Source: Sphagnum compactum
Taxonomy: Eukaryota; Bryophyta; Sphagnopsida; Sphagnales
Length of the DNA: 64,000 nt
Assembly: GCA_965153455.1 (NCBI GenBank)
Contig: OZ234502.1
Location: 1,963,267-2,027,266, forward strand
Direction: 5' to 3'
Shown here one piece after another: positions 38,301 through 50,343 of this stretch (positions within the stretch are counted from its first letter, which is position 1; each line of letters starts with the position of its first letter). The notes beneath the pieces were generated by a model, which searched no databases, was not told where the DNA came from, and worked only from the letters and a program-made list of their open reading frames with translations. A program made the translations under genes and the position numbers.

Positions 38301-39684
38301 TGGATCTTATGACCCTTTAAAGTTTTGCTTTTGTTTTTTTTGGTGACACTATAGTTTCCCTCCCCCCCACCCCTTTGATGGCTCCTTTATTCAATTGAAT
38401 GTTCTTAATGAAAGCAAAGTGAAATTGGGTAGTGGATCTTTCCATCCGTTTCAAATTTCTCTTTTGTTTTGTAGTCGAAACTTGAGATCCTTGTTGCTCG
38501 TGTGTTGAACATAGTGGTTCCGGATATTGAATGACTACTTTGCATAATAAATGTTCATATTAAATTGCTAAAGCAAAGAAGTTTTGAAGTTTATAGTCGA
38601 GGTTTGTTTTTTTATATAAGAAGACGGACTTCTTCTCCCCCTCCCCCCCCTTTTTCTCTCTAGTGATTTTATTTTCTGGCAAATCTTTGCCATTTTCTGA
38701 ATAATATTTAGAAATGGGAATACCATACCTATGACTCATGTTCGGCATTTCTTTGCCAAATATTTATTTAGTTTACAAAACTAGGTTCAATAGTTTCAAA
38801 TTTAATTTTCTGAAATTTTAACAATTGAGGAATAAATATGCAAAATACATTTTATTTGAAGTATTTTTAATGGTAAACCCAACGGTTTTCAATTTTCAAC
38901 AATTTAGACAAATATCAATAAATTTTGCTCTTTTTTTCGGCCAGGTGTTTTGTGAATTGTTTTGTGCCAAACATCGGTCGTAGTAGTTACAGTATTCTGT
39001 CGCCAAATACCTGAATTTTTTTTGAAAAAATTGCCCCCAAAAGAATCACAAAAATAAAGCACAATTGCCTACAATATGAAAAGGTGCTCAAGATTTTCTA
39101 ATTTCATATTTTGAATATTGACAAATTTGAGGGCTCATGAATGATTGCCACCTGAGCAACACCCAATTTTTATTGAAGAAAAACTTGTTTACATAATTCC
39201 AATTAATTAAAAGAAATCCCACATCACCTCATTTTTTCTTGGGTTTTAGGCTTTAATTTATCAAGCCCATATATTACCATCCCCAATTCTAACACCCAAT
39301 AATAACTTAGTTTTGGACAAACTTGAGTAGTAGTTTTGGAGTTCGAATGCTCTTTGCCTTCAATTGAATGTTCTTAATGAAAGCAAAGTGAAATTGGTTA
39401 CCAAGTTGATCATCTTATAGAACCCCCTTCATTTTATTCTTTTGTTTTCTAGTTGAAATCATAGTTGGCCGTGTGTTGAACGTGTTTGGTTCAAGATATT
39501 GAATGATTTAATTGCATAATAAATGTTCACATTAAATTGATCAAAACAAGCTTTTTGAAGTTTTGAAGTTTTCCAGCTTTGAATGTTTCTACTGAAGGTT
39601 TGTTGGCCATGCCCTACCAAGGAAGGGATATATGGTATTGTAGAGTTTTTATAGAGTATAGTTAGCTTAATGGATTTTGGCCAC

Positions 39685-39935
39685 TAGGTAAAATTTAGGT
39701 CTATTTTTTATATGAAGATTTTTGAAAGATGATATTTTGTCTTGTGTTGAAACTTGAGATTAGTTATAAAGTTATAATATCTTGAAAGATTTTGGTTTCT
39801 CTTTTAGAGGATTTTTTGATTATATTTTTGTAAGGTGAAAATATTTGAGTTTCGATCATTCTTCTTTTTCCTTACGATACTTTTTAATGTAAATGGCAAG
39901 GCTACAATGTGACATATACCCCTTGTTTTTTTGCA
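39685..39935 (+). repeat. Dispersed repeat, copy 2 (partner at 35751-36000)
   Basis: This is a direct-orientation copy of 35751-36000 with scattered substitutions and small indels. Shared landmarks are TTATAATATCTTGAA, CGATACTTT/AGATACTTT and AATGGCAAGGCTA followed by GTGACA. It has no terminal repeats or coding frame. Confidence 0.7.
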
Positions 39936-40409
39936 TTAAGCAGACAGATTGGGTGGCCATTCCCTAAACAAAATTTTCCCTTTCTCTTGTTTACATAATT
40001 TGGATACCTATATAACAAAACCTCCCCACATTCCCCTCAATTTTTCATTTTAGGGTTTCCAAAATTACAATAAGTGTACATACCAATAGAGTTGTCCATA
40101 ACAATTTGTCAAAGGCATATTTACCATTCCCAAATTCCAATGTCCCCAATAACTTTTAATTTGGGACAAGGTGAGCATACCAAGATCAACAAATCAAGTG
40201 TACACACAAAATGTCCATTACTTAGGATGTTTTCAACCCTTTGAGGCCCACCTTGATCAATTATTTCCTCTGGTGTCTTTTGTCTCTGAGTTTATGGCCA
40301 CCAACCAACTACCATACTATGTGGCCCCCATTCTAGGTTACAAACTTCCGAGCAATATCACATTTTTATTGAAATGGAAAATATATATATATAATTTGTA
40401 AAATAAAAA

Positions 40410-40446
40410 TTAAATTATAATTATAATTATAATTATAATTATAAAA
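40410..40446. repeat. AATTAT microsatellite
   Basis: About five to six perfect AATTATAATTAT-type units. No other feature nearby. Confidence 0.85.
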
Positions 40447-41605
40447 TGACAAATTTTAACCTTGTAAATGTCCCATGCGTATTTCACATTTTGGAAGCTC
40501 AATTGCATGCTTGAGAACGTCTTTCGTGCACTTGTAAACCTTATTCTTTATGTTCAAATCTTTGCAAGTATTATCGGTTATAAACAGTTTGATCACAATA
40601 AAATACCCACATTAGGAAAAATATTGTAAACATGTTGGTGAATCATGAGAGTTAATTGTATTGTGTTTTCAGCTAAATTGCCACAAGGAATTTTGGATGC
40701 ATTAGAAGGCCTCATTGGAATGTGATATTATTAACTGCAAATTGAAAATTAATTGCAAAATTGAAATTTATATTAAACAAATCAATCCTCGCATTAAGAG
40801 AAATTGCAAATTCAAATCTTTTGAAGAGTTTGCAAATTTATGGTTTCAAGATAGGTACGTGTTGTTATTAAACTTATCAAGGTTTTTTAAAGATTTGTGA
40901 ACATGAATAAAGCTCTATAATTGTTAGCTTGTTTACACTATTGTTCCAAAGCTTCTACCATAACGTTCCCAAGTTCCAAACGACATGACCAAATAAATCC
41001 TTTATTTTTTCAAAATGATGTTCCTCACGAGTTTCCCGGAATACACAAAGATAATTTGAACCCATTGAAAGATAGGCATCAAACCATTTCAAAAAGCAAT
41101 TGACATGAACCCAAAATAGGATTTGAACATGGGTAAGCAAACAAGTCACAAGTGAAGCTATTTAGAATTTACAAATATGTAGCAGATCCAAATTCAACCC
41201 ATGCATGAATGGATGTGCAAAATAGCAAATGGGCATTGCAATTGCATAAAAGCCTCAGCAACTTTTTCTAGTGTATTTGCAGGTACGCACGCTCTCAAAG
41301 TGTAATAGGTTGTGCACAAGAAGTGGGCATTTCAAAAAATGAAATGCTCGTTAAAAAAAAAAACAAAGTGCTTGCTCCTACAAGCATGCCAAATGTAATT
41401 TTTTTTCATTTTCTTCCATGATACCCACCAAGTATCACAAGTTTTTTTTGAAAAAACTAGAAAGGTGTATTATTTTTTACCCTAGGTAGTGCCCTTGGCC
41501 GCACCTCTGGTGAATGCTTGTTTCTGGAACTCCTTGCTCCTCGAGCGTTACCCTATGCGTAAAGCCTTTGGAGAAAATTCTTAGTACATCTGGAGGGTAT
41601 CTTAA

Positions 41606-41812
41606 GGTCCATTCACACTCGGTGTTAGGGACTTTAGTGTTGAGTGCCCTAACACCATGCTAGTCATTTAGGACTTACACCTCCTTACCATGAACATTTT
41701 ATGTTAACATTCACTTAACGTTATAATATCACCCATTTTGATATTGGGTGCCACCTAGGATGTCACCTAGATTTTCATTTAACACTGACTTAACATCAAG
41801 TGTGAATGCACC
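41606..41812. mobile_element. MITE-like element with ~22-bp terminal inverted repeats
   Basis: The left end reads GGTCCATTCACACTCGGTGT. The right end, read inward on the minus strand, is GGTGCATTCACACTTGATGT. They match at about 17 of 20 positions. The 207-bp element is non-coding and has more internal dyads (GTTAGGG...CCCTAACACC). TTAA/TTA-like bases flank it, but I cannot define a clean target-site duplication, so the superfamily is undecided. Confidence 0.55.
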
Positions 41813-41819
41813 GTTATAC

Positions 41820-44800
41820 CCATAAATATCCATCTTTAAAAAAAGGAAAGATATTATGCCTACTCCTTGAGAGTGAGATGATTATTGTGTGTAAGATCTC
41901 GCTCGCTCTTGAGGAGTAGGTGTAAGAACCTTCCCCTTCTCGGCCTTGTGATCTATGTTAGTTTATGTTCATGATTAGCTTTTTCCTCATGCCTTATGAT
42001 GGGTATGTAAAGCCTGCATCCGGGGACATTCTCAAAATAAGGGTCCTAGGTAGTAGTAGTAGTAGAGGAGGATGAGGTGATAGCCAAGTTTCACCCCGCT
42101 TTTGGGGAATGTCCTCACCTCACCTATATGGACTTTATCCGACACCACAAAATCAATGAATTTCTTATGTAGACGGTATGACAAAAAACCACTTGATAAA
42201 AAATTGAGATCCATGTTCTTCACTTGTCTGACTACACAAAATGGGTACAAACATGGGCTTTATGTTTTGCGCGTTTTTTTGCTGGTAGACTGAAGTGCGC
42301 ATGTTTATGACTGAAGTATGTGTGTTTCCTTCATTGTTTGAAGTACCTCCTCAAGAGGAAATTTCCCGACCCAGGTTGGAGCTTTCTTGTAACCTCCTTC
42401 CCGTGAGGTTGTTTGGCTAATGAGGAACACCGACCTTTGATTTTGGTCGCACCAAGCCAAACAAGTGAATGGTGCTTCTCGGTTGTTATGTCCATGAGGC
42501 CGTGCTGTCAAGGTATTATGCATTGGACCTCAGGTGAAGAGCCTCTTCAGAGGGGGACAGAGTAATTGCACCTTCCAAGGGTGGACCACATGTTTGAACT
42601 TTGTACATGGATCTCCATGGTAAGGGCAAAGTTATACATGGTGTTTGTCGTTTGGGACATGATTCATCATGCATGCTGGACCATCATATCCACATATACC
42701 GAACTGATATGATAGAGATTGAAGAGATCTAATGTACATAGGCCGGTTGCATGGCAATCCAATCCAAGTGTAAATCATTCTTGTGTAAAGAAAGAATTTT
42801 TGTTCTTCAAACATGTCAATGAGGTTTTTTGCCCTCAAAATGTTCAAATGTTCACACTTTATATATATTTTATATTTGCTCATACATTGTTAAAATTAGT
42901 TTTGATGAATTATATCAAAATTAAAACTCATAAATGCATGAAAGGTTCCATTGGTCCACACCGATCCCTTTCAAAACCTCCATGGTACATTTCATGTACC
43001 ATTTCTCAATTGAAATCCATGACAATTGAAAATATATAACAAATAACCTTTGTAGTTACCCCACCCCACACCCCACTCCCCCCCCCCAAAAAAAGTTTTT
43101 GGATGGTATTTGAATCTTTCCCACAATAAATAAAAAAGATTATTATCCTTTCCTATGGTTTCAATAATATGTTACTAGGAATTGAGATTCCAAAAATCAA
43201 TTTCCAAGTGGAGATAACATATCTATTGCATAATTATTGTAGCTATTAAAAATAAAATAGTAATATTGTTCATGTGTTGAAATGCAAGTTTGTTTTCATT
43301 TTAAACATTCCTTGAACTTGAAATTCAAATATCAGTTACACCTCTAAAATTTGAAAGTTGTAACACATTTTATGAGTATGATTTAAATGAAAATTGAACA
43401 TAAATTCATTACCATTAGCTATCATTGCCTAGCAGGTCATTTAAAACCTTTTTATTACTTTTTTTTTCCCCAACCAACACCGGATTCACTAAAAAAATCC
43501 AATAACAAGGCAAAGGAAATTTCTTTGATTTCAAGTTCTTAAAGGAAAAATAACATTTTAGTGAACTAAGTCACATTTGACTACGTTGTACATTCAAATA
43601 TCATTACCACTAGTTTGGATACCCATGATTTTTTCAAGTGTGGGATGGTGAAGAGAAATTTCAAAGTCAAAATAATGGGATGAAATCACTTTAATTGTGC
43701 ATATAATTTTATTGTATGCATATTATATGGATGCACACACTATCTAATTGCTAGCTCTCCATAGGGACAATGGGAATCATTTCTAGGGTTTCCAACCCTT
43801 GATCCCATGCCTATCAAATCCCCTATATTTTTGTAGGCATTTTTGGCTTTTCAAATAACCAAACCAGTTTCCCAAGCAATCCCCCAAAGAGGCCTTAAAT
43901 CCTAGGACACATTTAAGACTCTTTAAGTGTGTTGACAAATAGCTCTTTATCTCAGGTATAGGGACCCGCCCCCCCCCCCAACCCAATCCAAATTTGAAAA
44001 AAACTAAACGTTAACTACCTAGCAGGCTAGCACCCATTGAGATAATTATTGCTCTAATTATTAACTAAGAATCTTCTTCATCCTGGAACTCAAGTATGAT
44101 GAAACCCAAGACCTTGGGTGAACTAGCACCCAAGTTGTTACCATGGTTAAAAAAATCCCCCAAAAAATCCATTTAAAATTTATTTCTAAAGATTACAAAT
44201 TTCCCCGTGTTTAGACTAAATCAGGGTCTCTGAGTTCAAGTATAACAATTTTTTGGGCTTTATTAATATGGCCACTAAAAGGCCTTACTTAAAAACCGTG
44301 AAGGTACCAACATGGGTGCTGGTTGGTTTGCCTTGTCCGGAACAGAAGAGACCCTTGACAACTTGAAATAACATTCAAAACGGCATTTTACCTTGATGGG
44401 CGAGCAAGGTAAAATGTTGTTTCTTCATGTTCTTCTTTGTGTGGTTCCATTAAGTTTAGGTCTGGTTCAGAAAATAGCTAATTTCATTCAAAAATGCTTT
44501 GTGCCTACTAGGGAATTTCAAAACCCCAAAACAAAAGTTTTTTAATATTAAAAAAATTAGGACATACTTTTAATACCTAACCTTTTGAGAATCTCACATG
44601 TTAGAAAGAATCAAGGCCAATGAAACTTTGTGCTTTATTTCCTAGCAAAAAAACCTGACATAAACTAGAAAACCCTCTACAACCCCCCCCCCCCCCCCAA
44701 AAGGCCTCCTCCCCCCAATAAAGAAAAATAAATTAAAAAAGAAAACTCCTCCCTATTGAGAGAGGGGGCTACCAAAGGAAGAAGAAAAAACTGATTTTAT

Positions 44801-44900
44801 AATTCCTTCCTTCATTCCTTCACATCATACCTACCTGTGTTTGTCATCAAATGAACTTGCATCTCTCACCTAGTAACTTGAGCATCAAAAAGTTTTAGGA
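41820..44900. other. Intergenic DNA without a supported gene
   Basis: Part of 41880-42540 is GC-richer and unique-looking but has no long open frame. 42700-44670 is AT-rich. A C16 run lies at 44683-44698. The short frames at 42102-42293 and 42719-43039 show no protein features. Confidence 0.35.
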
Positions 44901-45566
44901 AATGAAGAGGTTGGAAATCACTCCCATAAATTCTCAAGCTAAGTTGTGAGGTAGTCTTTGTCTACATTGGGTAATACAAAGATCAGACATCAAGATTGTA
45001 CAACTGAGTTTAAACATTTGTTGTTGTTGTTGTTGTGGAAGGATATGGAGTTAGATATGTTGTTGTTGCATAATAGAGGTCTTAGAGAGTCAAATGTGTG
45101 CCCTTATTGTTGAACTGTTCTTGTTGTTGTTGCATAAATAGAGTAAAATGTGTGCTATTGTTGTTGAAGTGTTCTTGTTGTGGTTGCATAAATAGAGGTT
45201 TTGGAGAGTTGTGTGCTGTTGTTGTTGTTGCATAATTGACGTTCTGGAGTTATGTGTGGTTTTGTTGTTGGTGCTGTTGTTGTGGCATGATAGAGAGGTT
45301 TTAGAGTTTAAATGTGTGCTGCTGTTGCTGTGGCATGAAGTCTTAGGTTGTGAACTTGCAGCTTTCATGATTTAGTATCATTATTGTAGAAAATTTTCTT
45401 GAGGTTGTGTTGTGGGGTTTTAATGTTTTGTTTTTTTTGGTTTGCTTGTTTTACTTAGTCATGGGGGGAGAGAGAAGTAAGCTGCAGCTGCAGCAAGGAG
45501 GAATTTGGTACTAGTTCCAGAGTTGATCTCATTTGCTTGCTGAAGAATTTGTACCCACGAGCTGGG
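44900..45566 (+). promoter_or_regulatory. Probable promoter and 5' leader of the DUF688 gene, with TTG-rich tracts
   Basis: Between 45015 and 45330, clusters of TTGTTGTTG appear five or more times, separated by similar ~60-bp stretches (GCATAATAGAG, GCATAAATAGAG, GCATGATAGAG). It is therefore also a diverged tandem repeat. No ATG-initiated long frame exists on the plus strand. Position suggests a transcribed leader; this is inferred. Confidence 0.4.
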
Positions 45567-48500
45567 ATGTCTAGAATGGAAGCTGCGACAACAGGGAATG
45601 ATCACTGCGTGTTGCAGCAATTTGCATTTCCTGGGCGCAGGGATTACCAGCTGAGAAGCAGCTACATGAACAATCATGGTGGTGCTCTTAGTGTGATCAC
45701 TAGTGGTAGCAGCTCAAATGCAGCTGTTGCGGTTACTGCTGCAGATCGTGCGGCACCAGCTGCACCCAACTCTCCTGATCATCATCGACTCCTGAACAGC
45801 TTCCAGACTTCGCAGCGACATGAGGACCCTGCTGGTCAGGTTCAATACCACCAGGAGAGCCAGCAGCAGCTTCCTACATTGCAGCAGCTCTCCATGAACC
45901 ACCCCAACAGCAGCGCTGCAGCTGAGAATCTGAGCAGCTTCTTCCTCAGTACTGGCAGTAGCTCATTGCGGAACGTGGATTGCTTCCTCTTGTCGCGGAG
46001 TATGGACAAGCTGAGGTCCGGCTACACTAGTAGTTTCCACAACTGGCAGCAATGGAGCGGGGAAATATCACTTCCTGGAACACTGGCCGAGCTCGCGGAC
46101 TCCAGTAGTAGTGCAGTAGACGCAAGAAGGAGCAGCAGCTGCGTCGGAGAGTTGGCAACAATATGTGATGAGAATGAGCTGACGCTCAAGAACCCGGAAA
46201 AGGAATATGGTCACGACAAACCAGCAGCTGAAGCGGAACTTGTAGCAGAAGAAGAAGCTGAATGCAAGCTGCCAGGTGACAATCTCCTGAGCTCGAGAAA
46301 CTACTGTGTGAGCGCGGAACTGGAGCTGGTGTCCGCGAGTTCTAACGAGCTGCAAGTTGTCGAGAGGTCCAGTACTACCAAAGGGCGTCGATGGGTTAGT
46401 GGCGAGGACGTGGTCGAGACTAGAGTTGCAGCATCGTATCCAGCAGCTTGTGCATATGCTGCAGCAGGTCGGGCGCAGCTGGAGAGACAAGCCGGTGCGA
46501 GCGCATCGAGAGCGGGCACGGGGACGACGTTGGAGAGGGCCAGCAGCTGCAATAACATACGAGGAGGATCAGTCCCGCGAGCTTCTTACGGCTACAACGT
46601 CAAGCGTCGACCCTCAGCTTCCATCGCATGGGACAGCCTGAACGAGTCGCCGGAGGACAGTCCGATGCGCAAGCCGATAGCAGCGGTGCCATTCAAGTGG
46701 GAGGAAGCACCCGGCAGAGCTCGTCGCACCATCACCGCAAGAGGAAGCGAGTCGCGCGCATTGGCGAGAAAACTCTCCAGGAAGAAATGCTACCCGATTT
46801 CGTATGTCGAGCACGCAGTTCAGAAGAGAAGCGCAAGCTGCAAACGGGGCGAACAGCAAGAGAATCTAGGAGCAACACGAACCGGTGGAGCTCAAGAATG
46901 TCGCGGAGATCCGGTTAACGCATCAGCTCTTGAGGCTCGAATTTCGGCAGCCTGTACTACCAGGGATGGTAGCTTCCGAAGCAGCCGTCGCTACTACGCG
47001 CGCATGAGCTCGGGAGTCTCGGACACTGCATCCACGACCTCGAGCTGCTCTGCGGCCAGTGCGGCAAGGTTCAGCAATCTGGTGGATCAGGAGCTGCAGA
47101 TTCATCAACAAGCTGCGGTGCTCATCGATCTGGTGGCACCAGCAGCTGCCAGATTCCTCGTCGACTCTACCAACACAATGTCACCGCTTCCCACTCCTAG
47201 CAAGCATGCACTTGCTGTGCCCTTCAAATGGGAAGAAGCTCCAGGCAAACCCAAGGTCGATCAAAACTCCGCCGCCGTTGCTGCTGCAGGAGCAGCTCCA
47301 TCGGAACCCTGCAAAACTACCGCAGTAGGACAACCTCCTGTTTTACAACTTCCTCCGCGACTCATTGCTGCAACAGTACACAAGTTCGATGCCAACACAA
47401 AAAAAGCAGCAGATCAGCTTCAGTCGCACAGCAGATATCCTCCCAGCAATGATCTCCCTGCTGCTCCTGCTGCGGTGCAACGACGATTCTCGCCTTCTGA
47501 TCAGTGCTCACAGTCTTCTTCAGCAGCGCATTTGCGACAATCTGGTTCAATGGAGAGATGGATAGACGCATTGAAAAGCTGCCCATTGGAATCAGTACTC
47601 ACTCCACAATCCTCGAACTTGCAATCTCCTCTGAGAAGAAGCTCATTAGGCACCATGTCTGGTCCGATTTCCAGAAGAATACAGAGCTTGGAATCAAGCG
47701 AAGATGCTTCTGAGAATTCATGGTATCATGGGTATCATTATCATCATGATCAGCAGCAGCAGCAGCAACACCATCATGAGCACCATCATCACCACCACCA
47801 AGTAGTGCAAGGTAGGAAGCTCCATCTGCTGAGCATTTTGTTTTCATGGAAGGACTTCAATGTAAGAAGAAATGAATGATTCTATCAAGATCTCTTTTGC
47901 ATTTTGTTGTTCTTCTGAATTGAACAAATTGGAGAGTTGTTGAAATGACCTTCAGATGGGATGAATCTTGCATCATCGCCTACAAGCATTTTTTGTGGCC
48001 CCACTTCATGCGAGAATCATCAAAGGCCAGATTCATCATCTTTGATCCCAATGTCCTCAGTTTCAGATGTGGAGGTGAATCATCAGCACTCTGCAACTGA
48101 TGCAACAGTTTTGTCCGTCTCGTACTCGAATTCACAAGTCTCCTTAAGCACCACCTCACAGGAGTCATCTGAGCATTCATCCTCTGATCTAAGTGCCAGC
48201 CCAAGCTCAAGCCTGAGAACACTTCTGCGAAAATGCAGAGTGAAGTCAGAGTGGCCAAAGGATGCTGCAGCAGCAGCAGCTTTTGCAAAATCCCGACAGC
48301 ATCTTGACCTTCATCCTGAGTCTCATCATGAAGCCAGGCCTGCAACCATCACATCATCACTAGTAAAGTTTAATACACATCTCAACTGTGTTTCAGAGCT
48401 TGATGTTGCAAGGTGTGGCCATAGATCGGACCTCTTCACATGCAACCTTGGATATGAGCATCAGCTTCAAAGTTCAAAGTTGCCATATACTGTGCTGGCT

Positions 48501-49458
48501 GCTGCAGAGCAAGAGCAAATGGTGCAATCTGACCAAATTTGCAAGGCAGATCATGATGATCAGGCTAATAATTTTGTCAGATGTTTGCGGATTCCTTGCT
48601 CACCGGCAAGGTTTCTCTCCAGGACATCAGAGGTGGCTGCAGCAGGCAATGGAGTGAACCAAACACTGTGGCTTGATAATCCGTCTTGGGTATCACCAGC
48701 TAGCTATGCTGAGGACGGATACCGATCTCCTGCTTATACTGCAACACTCGAACTCTTGTCACCATCTGCAGACCTGATGGCCAGGAGAAGAGGATCTGGC
48801 TTCAGGACGAGAAGCTTGAAATTCCTAAGACCCATGCAGCTGAACAAAAGCTTACTTGTTGTAAGTGATGCTCAATTACAGATATTCCATTTCCTTTCTT
48901 TCTATTTTTCTATTTCCAATTCCAACAGCAGATGAAAGACAATTGTGTTGCTCCACAAAGCCAATTTATGAGAAAGATAGGCAAATTGGGTCAGGGTAGA
49001 AAACTTTGGTTCTGAGACACAAGTTGGGAAAGACATTGCAGTCCAGTTCTTGACTACGGTTTTTCCAGTAGAGTTCAGAAAGTCTGGAGAATGGCTATGG
49101 TTTGTGGTTTGACATTGTGGATTTTTGTGTTTGTTACAAAATGCAGGAATCTATGTGCAAATCCTTGAAGCACACAGTCTTGAGGTGTGCAATGGTATGC
49201 AGTCAAAGAACAGGTCCATTGTTGAGACATGATGAACATTACATCTCCACAGATGACTTTCAGTTCTGCAAGGTAGGTACACTTCCAAGTCCTTCTTTGT
49301 TTGATTGCATAACAGGTGGCATCACTAACCTGACAGTGTTAACTCTTGGAACTAGTGAGCATCAAACACTAGAGTTGACCCTAAAACTTGTGTGTGTATA
49401 TCTATATGCAATATTCTCACTTTTTATTGCTCTGGAAACACTATTGCAGCCTATCTGA
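45567..49458 (+). CDS. DUF688-family protein (four exons, ~1094 aa)
   Basis: Exons are 45567-47811, 47956-48860, 49147-49272 and a tiny last exon 49450-49458 (CCT ATC TGA). All junctions are GT-AG and phases agree (1, 0, 0). I chose the ATG at 45567 (MSRMEAATTGND); a second ATG follows three codons later. Two copies of the DUF688 signature are visible: AVPFKWEEAPGRARR near residue 373 and AVPFKWEEAPGKPK near residue 550. These proteins are plant-specific and of unknown function. The rest is low complexity: Ser/Ala/Gln-rich, a Gln/His tract at about 725-745, and several Arg-rich stretches. I see no membrane segment or signal peptide, so a soluble, largely disordered, perhaps nuclear protein is likely. 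GC content is far above the flanks. The last exon is the weakest part; reading through the donor at 49272 is possible. Confidence 0.78.
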
Positions 49459-50343
49459 GGAAAAGGTGCAAAAAACCAAGGGACCAAACACACCAGGAGG
49501 CTGCAGGCAAGTGTCTTGCCATTGCCATATCACAATCATATGAAGATATCAACTTGACATCTTTGTTCAACAAATTGCAATGCTGGAGCATCAAAGACTC
49601 GTAATCTGATCGGTGGTGGATATCTCAAAGTTCTTTGATGAGGTCTGACATTGCTGTGCCTTAGTTGAAGCTCAGTGATTAAAGCTTCCACGAGCTGAAC
49701 CCTACCATGCATGCATCCATCAACCTTGGCTTTTCAAATCTGGATTGATGATGAAGGTTACCAGCAGACACAAAGCTTGTGCCTCAACTTGCTGCAGCTA
49801 TCTCAGTCATTAGCAACTGTCAGAGCTTGTCAAAATACCTTGACAATCAAGGAGCCAAGAACTTTACATATTGTGAGCAGCTCCACAAGCAAAACACTGA
49901 CAACCAACAGTGAGCAAGCAATTGTAATATTCTCCAGTTCACCCACCAGTTCCATGCAGAAACAAGGAAAGGATTCTGTTCTGACAAACTCTTGACAAAG
50001 TCCATTTTTTATTCTGGAATATTCCAACTATGAGAACATTTTGGCATATAGCTCATTCTACTCATTCTTCTAAGTGTACAAAATTACAGGCAAAACTTAT
50101 GGCCCTTCTTCTTGAGCCTTTTCTACTCTAATATCTAAAACACATCTTGCTCTTTCAACAACAGTTCTGCACACAGTAGAATACAATCAATTAATCACCA
50201 CTGTGAATGTGACCAGGGCGTCTAGTTACTACAACATACCCCACTGAAAAGGGATAAGAAAACCATAAAAGTTGGCATAAAGTAAAAATGTACAACTTGT
50301 TTGATGGGCAGCTCAATGCCATCAATACCTCTCTCATTGGCCC
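49459..50343. other. Intergenic space between convergent genes
   Basis: The space between the ends of the DUF688 gene (plus) and the DUF2301 gene (minus) probably holds both 3' untranslated regions. The frame at 49711-49995 has no protein-like features. Confidence 0.4.

Noticed and set aside
45537-45566. DUF688 start at 45537
   Set aside because: That codon is TTG. The first ATG in frame is at 45567.
46068-47847. Many frames on both strands inside DUF688 exon 1
   Set aside because: High GC and CAG/CTG-rich codons leave other frames open by chance. They show no domains, and the DUF688 signature fixes the true frame.
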